Shown here piece after piece: positions 40,208-49,196 of a DNA stretch of 64,000 bases. The notes beneath the pieces are model-generated. The model was not told the DNA's origin and ran no database searches. It saw nothing but the letters and a program-made list of their open reading frames with translations. How positions within the stretch are numbered: position 1 is the first letter of the stretch; every line of letters starts with the position of its first letter. Both the position numbers and the translations under genes were made by a program. Origin of the DNA: Oscillospiraceae bacterium (GTDB taxonomy: Bacteria > Bacillota > Clostridia > Oscillospirales > QAMX01); assembly GCA_015067825.1 (NCBI GenBank), contig SVLQ01000009.1, forward strand, positions 53,729 to 117,728. Direction: 5' to 3'.

Positions 40208-41833
40208 ATGAAAAAACAAAACTTGCTGAATTTTTTTGATGACGACCTGCTTGACAAGCTATTTGGCTTTTGTTATGCGAGAACAAACGACAGCTACGAG
40301 GCGGAGGAGTTATGTTCCGATATCATATACGCTCTCGTAAAAGCTGCCCATACTGACGGCGATGTTGAAAGCGTCTATCCGTTTATTTGGAAAGTGGCTC
40401 GCAATGTGTATGCCGATTTTTCAAATAATCGGAGAAAACGTGCGGAAACTGTTTATGAAGGTGATTCGGAAGAAATTCTGCTTGGAGTGGCAGTAGATGA
40501 TACTCCGGATGATTCCGAAGCGCTGTTAACTTCCGTATATCGTCGAATTGCCTTTTTGACAAAGGCATATCGGGAGGTCATGATTATGTTCTACATAGAT
40601 GGCCTATCCACCGCTCAAATAGCAAAAGCACAAGGAACAAGTGAAGGTGCTGTTCGTCAAAGGCTCTTTTCAGCAAGGCAGAAGATCAAAAGCGAGGTAG
40701 AAGAAATGGGAGAAACTTATAATAAGCCCGTCGCACTTGATAAAATTGATTATGTAATCTGGGGAAACGGAACTCCTGGGTGGGGCGACCCTCGTAACGT
40801 GTGCGTGAGAATGTTTTCCAATCATATCATATGGCTTTGCCACAAAAAGCCGATGAGTGCATCTGAAATTGCGGAGGAGCTGAATGTTCCCACCGTCTAT
40901 GTCGAAGAAGAGCTTGAAATCCTCCGAAGAGGCGAAAATGGGAAGTACGGACTTCTTCGTCGCTTGGAAAATGGCAAATATGCGCTGAATTTCATTTTGC
41001 TTGATAGGGATGTGTTCGAACAAGCAAACGCAATTTATACAGAGCAGTTGCCGAAAATTTGCGAAACCATATCCGATTATATTAATGCTCATAAAGCCGA
41101 ATATCTTGCTTTTCCGTATCTCAACAAGAAGGTTGATATGAATCTTATTTTGTGGCAGCAGGTATTCCATATTGCCGATGCATTTCAATATTGTGTTGAG
41201 TGCACATTGAAGAAAAATCATTTTGCGGATGTTGAAAAAACAGATCGTCCGTTTAGTGTGTTTGGATACGTTGATAATGGCAAGTATTATGGCTATGGGT
41301 GGGATGGCGTTGTCGCGCAAAACGTTTGTGGCTTCTCTAACGTTAAACTTGACAATATCTATATCACACGTATTAAAAAGCACTTTGACTGCGGACTCAA
41401 TGTATCCAATGATCCGCAGATTCAGCTGGCGCTTCGTGCTATCGAAGGTCTCGATATTACCTCTTTGTCCGAAACCGAAAAGGAACACGCGGCGAAGGCG
41501 ATTGCGTGTGGATACTTGTACCGTGACGGAGATATGCTTTATACGAAAATTCTTGTCAATGCGCTTTCTGATAGAAGCAGACTATTTGATATCAGTAATG
41601 CTCTGCAGAATGGATATTTTGATGCCGATGCTGAAATTGTTGCGGCGAAGGTTGCAGAACTGATCAAAAAGTCTGTTCCCGATTACCTTCTGGGAGAATG
41701 GAGATTCGCAAACAATCTTGCCAATTTGCCGATTCTCGACGCGGTTGTTGAGTGCCTGATCGAAAAAGGCGTTTTAACACCTCCCGAAGACGGAATTGGG
41801 GCAGAAGGCTGTTGGATGTCGGTAGAAAAGTAA
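40208..41833 (+). CDS. Long ECF sigma factor with C-terminal winged-helix and unknown domain (paralogue B)
   Basis: 541 residues. Sigma region 2 is at about 15-85 (DSYEAEELCSDIIYALVKA, VARNVYADFSNNRRKR). Region 4 is at about 125-165 (STAQIAKAQGTSEGAVRQRL). A winged-helix-like part follows at about 205-245 (MSASEIAEELNVPTVYVEEE), then ALNFILLDRDVFEQ and a long C-terminal part with FSVFGYVDNGKYYGYGWDG. The order and several phrases parallel the protein at 12017-13621. The gene is AT-richer than its surroundings. ATG at 40208 has GGAG; an upstream GTG (40175) lacks a ribosome site. No anti-sigma neighbour. Confidence 0.84.
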   Translation: MKKQNLLNFFDDDLLDKLFGFCYARTNDSYEAEELCSDIIYALVKAAHTDGDVESVYPFIWKVARNVYADFSNNRRKRAETVYEGDSEEILLGVAVDDTPDDSEALLTSVYRRIAFLTKAYREVMIMFYIDGLSTAQIAKAQGTSEGAVRQRLFSARQKIKSEVEEMGETYNKPVALDKIDYVIWGNGTPGWGDPRNVCVRMFSNHIIWLCHKKPMSASEIAEELNVPTVYVEEELEILRRGENGKYGLLRRLENGKYALNFILLDRDVFEQANAIYTEQLPKICETISDYINAHKAEYLAFPYLNKKVDMNLILWQQVFHIADAFQYCVECTLKKNHFADVEKTDRPFSVFGYVDNGKYYGYGWDGVVAQNVCGFSNVKLDNIYITRIKKHFDCGLNVSNDPQIQLALRAIEGLDITSLSETEKEHAAKAIACGYLYRDGDMLYTKILVNALSDRSRLFDISNALQNGYFDADAEIVAAKVAELIKKSVPDYLLGEWRFANNLANLPILDAVVECLIEKGVLTPPEDGIGAEGCWMSVEK

Positions 41834-41839
41834 ATCAAA

Positions 41840-41878
41840 CACCGCCGGGCATAACCGAAATGGTTGTGTCCGGCGGTG
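41840..41878. terminator. Bidirectional hairpin terminator
   Basis: CACCGCCGGGCATAACC (41840-41856) / GGTTGTGTCCGGCGGTG (41862-41878) with two wobble pairs, between the convergent sigma B and VWA genes. T runs are weak. Confidence 0.6.
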
Positions 41879-41907
41879 CTTCGTGTTGCCCAAAACGGCG
41901 ATTTTTG

Positions 41908-42561
41908 TTATCGGGTGGCTCTGCGGTTTTTGTGGTCGGCGGCGACGGCGGATTTCCATGCGCCGGTCAGCTTGCGGTTTCCGCGCACGGCGCTGACGGC
42001 CTGGCCGACGGCTTCGTAGTTGAGCGCAGTTCCCTTCGCGTCGGCGTGGTAGTCGACGGCGCGGTCGGCGGCAATGCCGATCGTGTTGGCGACGGAGACG
42101 GCGTCGATATTGGCGCCGAGGAAGAGAAATTCCCAGCCGTATTTTTCCTTCTGCCGCTCAATCATGGCCTTGATCTTGTCGTGGGTGTAGCGGCGGCTGG
42201 CGTTTTCCATGCCGTCGGTGGTGATGACAAACATCGTTTTCGCCGGCACGTCCTCGGGGCGCGCGTACTTGTGGATGTTGCCGATGTGGCGGATCGCGCC
42301 GCCGATGGCATCGAGCAGCGCCGTGCAGCCGCGCACGGTGTAGTCGCGGTCGGTCATCGCCGGGACGTCGGCGAGCTTGATGCGGTCGTGTAAAACTTCG
42401 CTTTCGCTGTCGAAGAGCACCGTCGAAACAAAGCATTCGCCGTCTTCGCGCTTCTGCTGCGCGATCATGGCGTTGAAGCCGCCGATGGTGTCGCGCTCGA
42501 GTCCGGACATCGAGCCGCTGCGGTCGAGGATGAAGACGAGTTCTGTCAGATTCTGTTTCAT
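41908..42561 (-). CDS. VWA domain protein
   Basis: 217 residues, essentially one von Willebrand A domain. The MIDAS metal site is FILDRSGSMSG (D-x-S-x-S), then TVRGCTALLDAIGG (Thr ligand) and VITTDGMENAS. No signal peptide, so cytoplasmic. Such stand-alone VWA proteins often sit with AAA ATPases or TerD-type stress genes, but none is here. The open frame extends upstream; ATG 42561 has GAGAGG and begins the domain. Confidence 0.88.
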   Translation of the reverse strand: MKQNLTELVFILDRSGSMSGLERDTIGGFNAMIAQQKREDGECFVSTVLFDSESEVLHDRIKLADVPAMTDRDYTVRGCTALLDAIGGAIRHIGNIHKYARPEDVPAKTMFVITTDGMENASRRYTHDKIKAMIERQKEKYGWEFLFLGANIDAVSVANTIGIAADRAVDYHADAKGTALNYEAVGQAVSAVRGNRKLTGAWKSAVAADHKNRRATR

Positions 42562-42650
42562 AGTAAAAAACCTCTCTTTCGTTTGTGAGTATAGGATACC
42601 ACAGACGCAGAGAGGTTTGGTCGCCTGTGAGGCGACATTTGATTTTGGGA

Positions 42651-43403
42651 TCAGAGATCGATCACGAGTCCGACGGGGCAGTGGTCGCTGCCGAAGATCT
42701 CGTTTTGGATAAAGCTGTCGGAAACCTTGGGGAAGAGCCGGTCGGAGACGACGAAGTAGTCGATGCGCCATCCGACGTTTTTCTCACGCGCCTTCATCAT
42801 GTAGCTCCACCACGAGTACATGACCTTGTCGGGGTAGAGCGCGCGGAAGCTGTCGGTGAAGCCGGAAGCGAGCAGCTCCGAAAATTTCCCGCGTTCTTCG
42901 TCGGAAAATCCGGCGCTTTTGTGGTTGGTTTTGGGGTTTTTGAGGTCGATCTCCTCGTGCGCGACGTTCAGGTCGCCGCAGTAGATGACCGGCTTTTTGG
43001 CGTCGAGCGCGCGGATGTAGGCGCGGAGCGCGTCCTCCCACGTCATGCGGTAGGAGAGGCGTGCCAGTTCGCGCTGGGCGTTGGGCGTGTAGACGTTCAG
43101 CAGGTAAAAATCGTCGTACTCGAGCGTGATCGCCCGGCCTTCGTGGTCGTGCTCGTCGATGCCGAGACCGTAGGCGACCGAGATCGGCTCTCTGCGGGTA
43201 AAAATCGCCGTGCCCGAGTAGCCTTTTTTGTCGGCGCTGTACCAGTAGCTGTGGTAGCCTTCCGGGGCGAAATCAGCCTGGCCGGGCTGCATTTTCGTCT
43301 CCTGAATGCAGAAAAAGTCGGCATCGGCTTCGGCGAAGAAATCGGCAAAGCCTTTTTCCAGACACGCGCGGAATCCGTTGACGTTCCATGAGATCAGCTT
43401 CAT
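42651..43403 (-). CDS. exoA: Exodeoxyribonuclease III / AP endonuclease
   Basis: 250 residues, Xth family base-excision repair enzyme. Motifs: MKLISWNVNGFRA, CIQETKMQ (metal ligand Glu), YTPNAQ, CGDLNVAHEEIDL (Asp/Asn active site), and the C-terminal IFGSDHCPVGL (catalytic Asp-His). GGAGGA precedes the ATG at 43403. It follows the macrodomain gene by 10 bases on the same strand; DNA repair and ADP-ribose processing may be linked. Confidence 0.96.
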   Translation of the reverse strand: MKLISWNVNGFRACLEKGFADFFAEADADFFCIQETKMQPGQADFAPEGYHSYWYSADKKGYSGTAIFTRREPISVAYGLGIDEHDHEGRAITLEYDDFYLLNVYTPNAQRELARLSYRMTWEDALRAYIRALDAKKPVIYCGDLNVAHEEIDLKNPKTNHKSAGFSDEERGKFSELLASGFTDSFRALYPDKVMYSWWSYMMKAREKNVGWRIDYFVVSDRLFPKVSDSFIQNEIFGSDHCPVGLVIDL

Positions 43404-43413
43404 AGTATCCTCC

Positions 43414-44421
43414 TTATGCGCCCAGCAGGCATTGGTCGAAGGCGAACAGCGCTTCGTTGATGGCAAACACGTTGTAATTTCCCTGCCGGATGAAATATTC
43501 GATGATGAGGTCGAATTTGCTCGCGTGCGAAAGCGCGTAGCCCGCCCGCTTTAAAAGATCCTCGGTCTCCGCGAGGGTGAGCTCCAGCGCGATCGCCAGC
43601 GCGATCGCCGTGGGCTTGCTCGGCTTGTAGTGCGGGTCTTTGCGGATCTTTGAAAAGAGCTTGCGGTCAATGTTGGCCCGCTTGTAGCATTGTGCGTCGG
43701 TCAGGCCCTTTTGGTCGATCAGGCGCAGGAGTGTTACCGAAAAGCCTTCGTCGAGTCCGGCGAGCATGGCCTCGAGCGAGAGATCCTCATCGGCGGGGGC
43801 GGAAGCCTGCATCGCCATGAGCGGCGGAGCGGGGGCGCGTTTGGCCGCGCCTGCCGCGCGGAAACGCCGTTCGCGCGCGCTCTCCTCGTGGGCGGCGGCG
43901 TAACGGTCGTCGATGAACTGGGCGATGTCGGCGTAGCGCTTGCTGCCGGCGGCAAACGACGCGCGGTCAAAGATCACGAGGTAAACGAGCATCTCCGACT
44001 GCAGCAAGAAAGCACCGATCGCCTCAACAGCGATCTGCAGCGCCCGATCCTTCGGGTAACCGTAGGCGCCGGAGGAAATCAGCGGAAACGCCACGATCTT
44101 GCACTTGCTCGCCTCGGCAACGGCGAGGGAAGCGCGGTAGCACGATGCCAAAAGCGCGTCCTCGCCGGCGTTTCCGCCTTCCCAGACCGGCCCGACCGTA
44201 TGGATCACGTACTTGCACGGCAGGCGGTAGGCCTTCGTGCGCTTGGCTTCGCCGACCGCGCAGCCGCCGAGGCGCAAACATTCGGCGAGCAGGTCGGGGC
44301 CCGCTGCGCGGTGGATCGCGCCGTCGACTCCGCCGCCTCCGGTGAGCGAGGGTCGCGCGGCGTTGACGATGGCGTCGACGTTCATTTGGGTGATATCGTG
44401 ACGGATGATCTGCAGCGGCAT
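43414..44421 (-). CDS. Macrodomain protein with C-terminal helical domain
   Basis: 335 residues. Residues 1-170 form an ADP-ribose-binding macrodomain: [44 protein letters not shown] low-complexity Ala/Pro/Arg linker (about 180-215) leads to an all-helical C-terminal domain ([40 protein letters not shown]), HTH-like in pattern. It may remove ADP-ribose from proteins or nucleic acids and bind DNA. GAGGT ribosome site; upstream of exoA. Confidence 0.87.
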   Translation of the reverse strand: MPLQIIRHDITQMNVDAIVNAARPSLTGGGGVDGAIHRAAGPDLLAECLRLGGCAVGEAKRTKAYRLPCKYVIHTVGPVWEGGNAGEDALLASCYRASLAVAEASKCKIVAFPLISSGAYGYPKDRALQIAVEAIGAFLLQSEMLVYLVIFDRASFAAGSKRYADIAQFIDDRYAAAHEESARERRFRAAGAAKRAPAPPLMAMQASAPADEDLSLEAMLAGLDEGFSVTLLRLIDQKGLTDAQCYKRANIDRKLFSKIRKDPHYKPSKPTAIALAIALELTLAETEDLLKRAGYALSHASKFDLIIEYFIRQGNYNVFAINEALFAFDQCLLGA

Positions 44422-44437
44422 AAGCTTACCTCATTTG

Positions 44438-45262
44438 TTATGGATTGGAACACGAGCGCAATTCGCCGGTTTTTTGTTCGATAAATTCGCTGGGGGAAAC
44501 GCCGAGGGACTGGCGGAAGACCTTGGAAAAATAGAGCGGGTCGCGGTAGCCCGAGAGCAGCGCCACGTTTTTGACCGAAGTGATGCCCTGCTCGATCAGA
44601 AAGACCGCGTGGCGCAGCCGCAGCGTTTTCAGGTATTCCGAAAAGGTCGTGCCCACGCTCTGGACGAACACGCGCGAAAGATACTTCGGATGGTAACCGA
44701 ATTCCGCAGCGATCGCCGCGAGCGAAAGGTGGGGATCGCTGAAATTGGCCTCGATAAATTGCAGAACCTCGCCGACAAGCCGGGCCTCCCCGCTCTCGCC
44801 GGATGCCGAGAGCTGCGAAAAGGTGTAGAGCAAAACGCTTTCGCTGATGAGGTCGAGGTTTTCATCGTTGCCTCTGGCCAGCGCATCCTGCCAGAACGGC
44901 AGCAACCCGGAAAAACCGGGAAGGATGCAATGGGCCTGCGAGATGGCAAACCGCGCAAAAAGCTCGTCGGCGCGCGGCCCGGAAAAGCTGATGTAGAGGT
45001 ATTCGAGCTCGCCGCCGTTTTCGATGCGGGCGGGAACCCCGGCAAAGGTGAAGACGAGCATGCCCGCCGCAAGCGGCCGCACGGCGTGCTCGGTCACGAG
45101 CCGCCCATGCCCGGTGACGATCAGGTGGAGTGCGTGGGCGCGGGGAATGCGCAGCTCGTCGGCGGTGGGCGCGTTTTTCTCGTAAACGAAGTTGTGTACG
45201 TTCAGCCGCGAAGTGCCGCGGTCGGTGACGAATTTGCAGATGTTTCCCGTTTGCTTTTTCAT
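44438..45262 (-). CDS. AraC family transcriptional regulator
   Basis: 274 residues. A cupin-like effector domain (about 20-140: HALHLIVTGHGRLV, LVFTFAGVPARI) is followed by two HTH motifs (LSLAAIAAEFGYHPKYLSRV and SVKNVALLSGYRDPLYFSKV, ending in LGVSPSEF). Divergent from a permease-oxidoreductase pair whose sugar or polyol substrate it may sense. Its own ribosome site is weak. Confidence 0.93.
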   Translation of the reverse strand: MKKQTGNICKFVTDRGTSRLNVHNFVYEKNAPTADELRIPRAHALHLIVTGHGRLVTEHAVRPLAAGMLVFTFAGVPARIENGGELEYLYISFSGPRADELFARFAISQAHCILPGFSGLLPFWQDALARGNDENLDLISESVLLYTFSQLSASGESGEARLVGEVLQFIEANFSDPHLSLAAIAAEFGYHPKYLSRVFVQSVGTTFSEYLKTLRLRHAVFLIEQGITSVKNVALLSGYRDPLYFSKVFRQSLGVSPSEFIEQKTGELRSCSNP

Positions 45263-45385
45263 GCGCTGCCCTCCGCCTTGTTTTCACCGTCATTATACCA
45301 CAGGTCCGGAGAAATTTCCATAGAAAAGTGGAAGGATTCCATGGAAGAATAGAACTTTTCCATTTTCTGCCGAGCAGGGGTATGC

Positions 45386-45391
45386 TATAAT
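45386..45391 (+). promoter_or_regulatory. Extended -10 promoter of the DMT permease operon
   Basis: TATGC-TATAAT without a clear -35, as expected for an AraC-activated promoter. The region just upstream (45315-45362) has repeated TTCCA/TGGAA motifs, including the palindrome TTCCATGGAA, which may be AraC-family half-sites. Confidence 0.6.
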
Positions 45392-45431
45392 ATAAAAAAA
45401 GTTACGCGCAATAGGCGCAGGAAAATTACGA

Positions 45432-46313
45432 TTGGAAAAGGACGTGGTTTACTTGCTCTACTACGGATTGATCACCGCAGCCGTTGCGATGTTCAGCGTA
45501 CAGTTTTTCTTCAACCAGCAGTTTGAGCATTCCTACGGCGGCGGTCTGCGTTCGATGCTCGTGTTTTCGGCAGGCAGCGGGCTGGCCGGTCTGATCGTTT
45601 TGCTCGCGATCAACGGATTTCGCGTGGAGTTCTCGCCGTTTGCGCTCGTGATGGCAACACTCGCCTCGCTCAACTCGATGGCCTATAACTTCTGCAGCCT
45701 GCAAACGCTGGGCAAGATCAACCTTTCGCTCTACTCGGTGTTTGCGATGCTCGGCGGCATGGTTCTCCCATTCATCGGCGGGATCTGCCTCTACGGCGAG
45801 CCATTGACGCTCGGCAAGGTGATCTGCTTTCTGACGGTCGGCGGTTCGCTGTTTCTGACGGTCAAAAAAGGGCAGAAAACGGAAAAGAAGTTCTATTTTT
45901 ACTACGCCGGCATCTTCGTGCTCAACGGTCTCTCCGGCGTGTTTTCGAAAATCTATCAAGAGGCCGACTACGCCAAGATCTCGGCGGCCGGCTATTCGAT
46001 CCTGATCGCCGCGGTCACGCTGGTCGTTGCGCTGTCGTTTTTGCCCTTCGTCCATGGGGAAAAACGCAAGATGACCCCAAAAGCGGCGGGCAGCATGTTC
46101 GGCTACGGCATTCTCTCGCGGGTGGCAAACTGGCTTTTGGTGCTGGCGCTCGCGCACCTTCCGGCCTCGGCACAGTATCCGTTCGTCACCGGCGGTGTTA
46201 TGATCCTCTCCACGGCGATCGCTTATCTGACGCCGTCCAAGCCCGATAAACGCGAACTGGCGGCGGTCGCGCTGTCGTTTGCGGGCTTGCTGATCCTTGT
46301 ATTCGTCCCGTGA
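45432..46313 (+). CDS. DMT-superfamily (EamA-like) permease
   Basis: 293 residues with about ten hydrophobic segments in two halves separated by KKGQKTEKKFYFY, the layout of EamA/RhaT-type permeases. LINLSLYSVFAMLGG-like KINLSLYSVFAMLGGM and GGVMILSTAIAYL are the usual helix-4/helix-9 patterns. Start taken as TTG 45432 with AGGA upstream; a GTG at 45444 is an alternative. Next to an AraC regulator and a Gfo/Idh/MocA oxidoreductase, so probably imports a sugar or polyol. Confidence 0.8.
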   Translation: MEKDVVYLLYYGLITAAVAMFSVQFFFNQQFEHSYGGGLRSMLVFSAGSGLAGLIVLLAINGFRVEFSPFALVMATLASLNSMAYNFCSLQTLGKINLSLYSVFAMLGGMVLPFIGGICLYGEPLTLGKVICFLTVGGSLFLTVKKGQKTEKKFYFYYAGIFVLNGLSGVFSKIYQEADYAKISAAGYSILIAAVTLVVALSFLPFVHGEKRKMTPKAAGSMFGYGILSRVANWLLVLALAHLPASAQYPFVTGGVMILSTAIAYLTPSKPDKRELAAVALSFAGLLILVFVP

Positions 46314-46335
46314 TAAAATAAGGAGGTTTTACGCT

Positions 46336-47586
46336 ATGAAAACGATCCGTATCGGTGTCTTCGGCCTCAGCCGCGGAGCCAGCTTCTTCGACAGTATCCT
46401 CGCCAACAACGGCGAGATCGTCGCCGTCTGCGATTCCCGTCCCAAAGCGCGGCAGGATGCCGTCGACCGTTTGGGCGGCGGTGTGGCGGCCTACGAGACG
46501 TTCGACGAATTCATCGAGCATCCGATGGATGCCGTCCTGCTCGCCAACTTCTTCCCCGAACACGCGCCCTACGCGATCCGGGCGCTGGAGAAAAACATCC
46601 ACGTTCTGAGCGAATGCACCTCCAACGGCACGATGGCCGAAGGCGTAGCGCTCGTGCGTGCGGCCGAAAAGAGCAGCGCGATCTATATGCTCGCCGAAAA
46701 CTACCCGTTCATGCGCTTCAACCAAGAGATGAAACGCGTCTACGACGGCGGTACGCTGGGCAAGATCATGTACGCCGAGGGTGAGTACAACCATCCGGCC
46801 GATTGGAGCAACGTGAGCCTGGTCACGGATCTCCGGCCCGGCGAAAAGCATTGGCGCAACCATCTGCCGCGCACCTACTACGTTACCCATTCGCTCGCGC
46901 CGCTGATGTACGCGACCGGCTCCAATCCGATCCGCGTGACGGCGATGCCCGTGTACGCGCCGCTGCCCGACGATTGTCCGTCTGTTTCGCCGGTCGGCGA
47001 TTTCGCGGCGATCATTACCACGCTCAACGACGACGATTCCGTCTTCAAGTTCACCGGTTGTGCCGGTTTCGGTGGCCACGGCAACTCCTACCGTCTCTGC
47101 TGCAAAAAAGGCCAGATCGAGAATCTGCGCGGCATGGGCGATACCGTGATGCTGCGCTACAACGGCTGGCAGATCCCGGAAGGGATGCAGGAAGTGCAGA
47201 GCTACGAAGCCCGCCTTTCGGATAAGGATGCCGAGCTGAGCCGCAAGGCCGGTCACGGCGGCGGCGACTTCTTCGTCATCCGCCACTTCTTCGAGTCTAT
47301 CCGCAACCAAACGCCGCCGCCGTTCGACGTCTACTTCGCAACGCGTATGGCCTCGGTGGCGATCCTCGGCCACCGCAGTCTGATGGAACGCGGCGTGCCC
47401 TACGACATTCCGGATTTTAAAAACGAAGAAGACCGCAAGCAATACGAAAACGACACGCTTTCACCCTTCTGGGGCAGCGACGGCAGTGCCCCGACCTATC
47501 CGAGCTGCTCGCACCCCGACTACGCCCCGACCGAAGAGCAGCGCGCACCGATGCTGGCGGAATTTGCCCGCAGAGGGATCCGATAA
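46336..47586 (+). CDS. Gfo/Idh/MocA family oxidoreductase
   Basis: 416 residues. An N-terminal Rossmann domain (IRIGVFGLSRGASFF, VAVCDSRPKARQ) is followed by the family lysine region ENIHVLSECTSN, in which the usual catalytic EKP is replaced by SEC, and a C-terminal alpha/beta substrate domain. The changed EKP motif means catalysis may differ from typical sugar dehydrogenases. AGGAGG precedes the ATG; 22 bases after the permease gene, so co-transcribed. Substrate unknown. Confidence 0.88.
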   Translation: MKTIRIGVFGLSRGASFFDSILANNGEIVAVCDSRPKARQDAVDRLGGGVAAYETFDEFIEHPMDAVLLANFFPEHAPYAIRALEKNIHVLSECTSNGTMAEGVALVRAAEKSSAIYMLAENYPFMRFNQEMKRVYDGGTLGKIMYAEGEYNHPADWSNVSLVTDLRPGEKHWRNHLPRTYYVTHSLAPLMYATGSNPIRVTAMPVYAPLPDDCPSVSPVGDFAAIITTLNDDDSVFKFTGCAGFGGHGNSYRLCCKKGQIENLRGMGDTVMLRYNGWQIPEGMQEVQSYEARLSDKDAELSRKAGHGGGDFFVIRHFFESIRNQTPPPFDVYFATRMASVAILGHRSLMERGVPYDIPDFKNEEDRKQYENDTLSPFWGSDGSAPTYPSCSHPDYAPTEEQRAPMLAEFARRGIR

Positions 47587-47593
47587 ACGCAGA

Positions 47594-47630
47594 AGAACCG
47601 CAGACGAGCAGACGTCTGCGGTTCTTTTTT
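47594..47630 (+). terminator. Terminator of permease-oxidoreductase operon
   Basis: AGAACCGCAGACG (47594-47606) / CGTCTGCGGTTCT (47613-47625) followed by a T run. Also faces the convergent rhodanese gene. Confidence 0.92.
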
Positions 47631-47640
47631 GTTGGGACGA

Positions 47641-47967
47641 TCAGCCGGCCTCCAGCGCACCGGAGTATACGGCGATCCCGCCGATGTTTTTGACGGCGGT
47701 GTAGCCCTGCTCCAGCAGGCTTTCGACTGCCCGTGCGCTGCGAACGCCGGAGTGGCAGTAGACGAAGATGGGTGTGTGCTTATCGGGCAGCGATATGGAG
47801 GCGTAGTCGATGACGGGGAGCGGGAGATTCTGGCTGGCGGGGATGTGGCCGGCGCGGTATTCCTCCGGCGAGCGCACGTCAAGCAGGATCGCGCCGGGCG
47901 TCCGGCTGCATTGCTCGACCCCGCGGTCGATTGGGGAATTCAAACGGAAAAAACTGGCGATCGGCAT
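47641..47967 (-). CDS. Rhodanese-like sulfurtransferase
   Basis: 108 residues, single rhodanese domain without a signal peptide. The active-site loop is VYCHSGVRSARA with the nucleophilic Cys; LLDVRSPEEYRAGHI and NIGGI are the family's CH2A/CH2B-like blocks. It carries persulfide sulfur or detoxifies cyanide. It lies 12 bases after a thioredoxin gene, a likely reductant partner. AAGGAGGG ribosome site. Confidence 0.92.
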   Translation of the reverse strand: MPIASFFRLNSPIDRGVEQCSRTPGAILLDVRSPEEYRAGHIPASQNLPLPVIDYASISLPDKHTPIFVYCHSGVRSARAVESLLEQGYTAVKNIGGIAVYSGALEAG

Positions 47968-47979
47968 GAATATCCCTCC

Positions 47980-48285
47980 TTATAAGAGTTCTAAGATTGC
48001 TTTTTTGGGGCGGGCGCCGAGTGCCTTGCGGACGACGTTGCCGCCTTCCAAAACCAGCAGCGTGGGGATCGAGCGGATGCCGTATTGCGCGGCGAGCTCC
48101 GGCTGTTCCTCGACGTTGATCTTGCCGACCTTGATGTCGGGCCGCTCTTCGGCGATCTGTTCCACCAGCGGAACGACCATTCTGCACGGTCCGCACCACG
48201 GTGCCCAGAAATCGAGCAAAACTTTTTGATCGGAATTGAGAACTTCTTCGTGGAAATTATGTTGATTCAGATTGACTGCTGCCAT
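47980..48285 (-). CDS. trxA: Thioredoxin
   Basis: 101 residues with the redox motif WAPWCGPCRM, cis-proline in RSIPTLLV and the FDFWA-like LLDFWAPW. General disulfide reductant. The C-terminal end (GARPKKAILELL) is normal. AGGAGG precedes the ATG. Sandwiched between FabG and rhodanese genes with short gaps (39 and 12 bases). Confidence 0.95.
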   Translation of the reverse strand: MAAVNLNQHNFHEEVLNSDQKVLLDFWAPWCGPCRMVVPLVEQIAEERPDIKVGKINVEEQPELAAQYGIRSIPTLLVLEGGNVVRKALGARPKKAILELL

Positions 48286-48324
48286 TTTTATATCCTCCTT
48301 AATAAGTTTGGTGCGTGGGGTTGA

Positions 48325-49071
48325 TCAGACGCGGGCCATGCCGTCCACGCTCAATACGGCACCCGTGATATAGGAAGCTTCATCCGAAGCGAGGAAAACG
48401 AAGGCGTTGGCGATGTCTTCGGGCTGGCCGAGGCGGCGCAGCGGGATATTTTTGATCAGCGGATCGATGACTTCTTTGGGAACTGCTTTCATCATATCGG
48501 TCTCGATGATGCCGGGGGCGACGGCGTTGACGCGGATGCCTTTGGGGCCGAGCTCGCGGGCGAGCGAGACGGTCAGACCGTTGACCGCAAATTTCGAAGC
48601 GGGGTAGGCAAATCCGCTGGCCTGGCCGGAGATGCTGACCATCGACGAGGTGGAGAGGATCACGCCCGAGCCTTTGGCGATCATGCATTCGCTGGCGGCG
48701 CGGGTGGCATTGAAAACGCCCTTGACGTTTAAGTCCATGACCTTATCGAAGGTCTCTTCGGTGTAGTCGGTGAAGGGTGTGCTCTCCGAAACACCGGCAT
48801 TGTTGACGAGGATGTCAACGCATCCGAAGGCTGCGGTCGCTTTTTGGAATTCTTTGCGCACCGAAGCGAGATCGGCGAGGTTGGGGCTGATGCCGGCGAC
48901 GTGTGCGTGTGGGTGGCGCTCGCGGAGCTGGGCGACGGCTTTGTCGGCCGAGGCCTGGGTGCTGGCGGTGAGGATCACGGTCGCACCCTCTGCCAAAAAT
49001 CTGTCGGCGGTGGCAAATCCGATGCCGCGGCTTCCGCCGGTGATGATCGCTACTTTATTTGCAAGTCTCAT
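48325..49071 (-). CDS. 3-oxoacyl-ACP reductase-like SDR (FabG family)
   Basis: 248 residues. GGSRGIG (cofactor loop), NNAGVS, catalytic Ser in STSSMVSISG, YPASK (Tyr/Lys) and ETDMM, ending in AVLSVDGMARV: the classical FabG-like SDR frame. No other fatty-acid genes are near, so the true substrate could be another 3-keto or sugar alcohol. The frame is open upstream, but ATG 49071 has AAGGAGG. A TATACT (49105-49110) may be its -10. Confidence 0.9.
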   Translation of the reverse strand: MRLANKVAIITGGSRGIGFATADRFLAEGATVILTASTQASADKAVAQLRERHPHAHVAGISPNLADLASVRKEFQKATAAFGCVDILVNNAGVSESTPFTDYTEETFDKVMDLNVKGVFNATRAASECMIAKGSGVILSTSSMVSISGQASGFAYPASKFAVNGLTVSLARELGPKGIRVNAVAPGIIETDMMKAVPKEVIDPLIKNIPLRRLGQPEDIANAFVFLASDEASYITGAVLSVDGMARV

Positions 49072-49151
49072 TCTTGAGAGCCTCCTTGGTTGGTTTGTGA
49101 GATTAGTATACCAAAACGGACGGCGCTTTTCCGTGACCGAATCACACAAAC

Positions 49152-49189
49152 AAAAAAATCCGTCGGAAATTTTTCCGACGGATTTTTTT
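49152..49189. terminator. Bidirectional terminator
   Basis: 18-base perfect inverted repeat (49152-49169 / 49172-49189), CCGTCGG core with A7/T7 ends. It ends the rhamnosidase-like transcript on the minus strand. Confidence 0.93.
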
Positions 49190-49196
49190 GTGTAAT

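Noticed and set aside
42621..42637. Hairpin GTCGCC-TGTGA-GGCGAC as terminator of exoA
   Set aside because: The stem is short and no T run follows on the minus strand; left unannotated.
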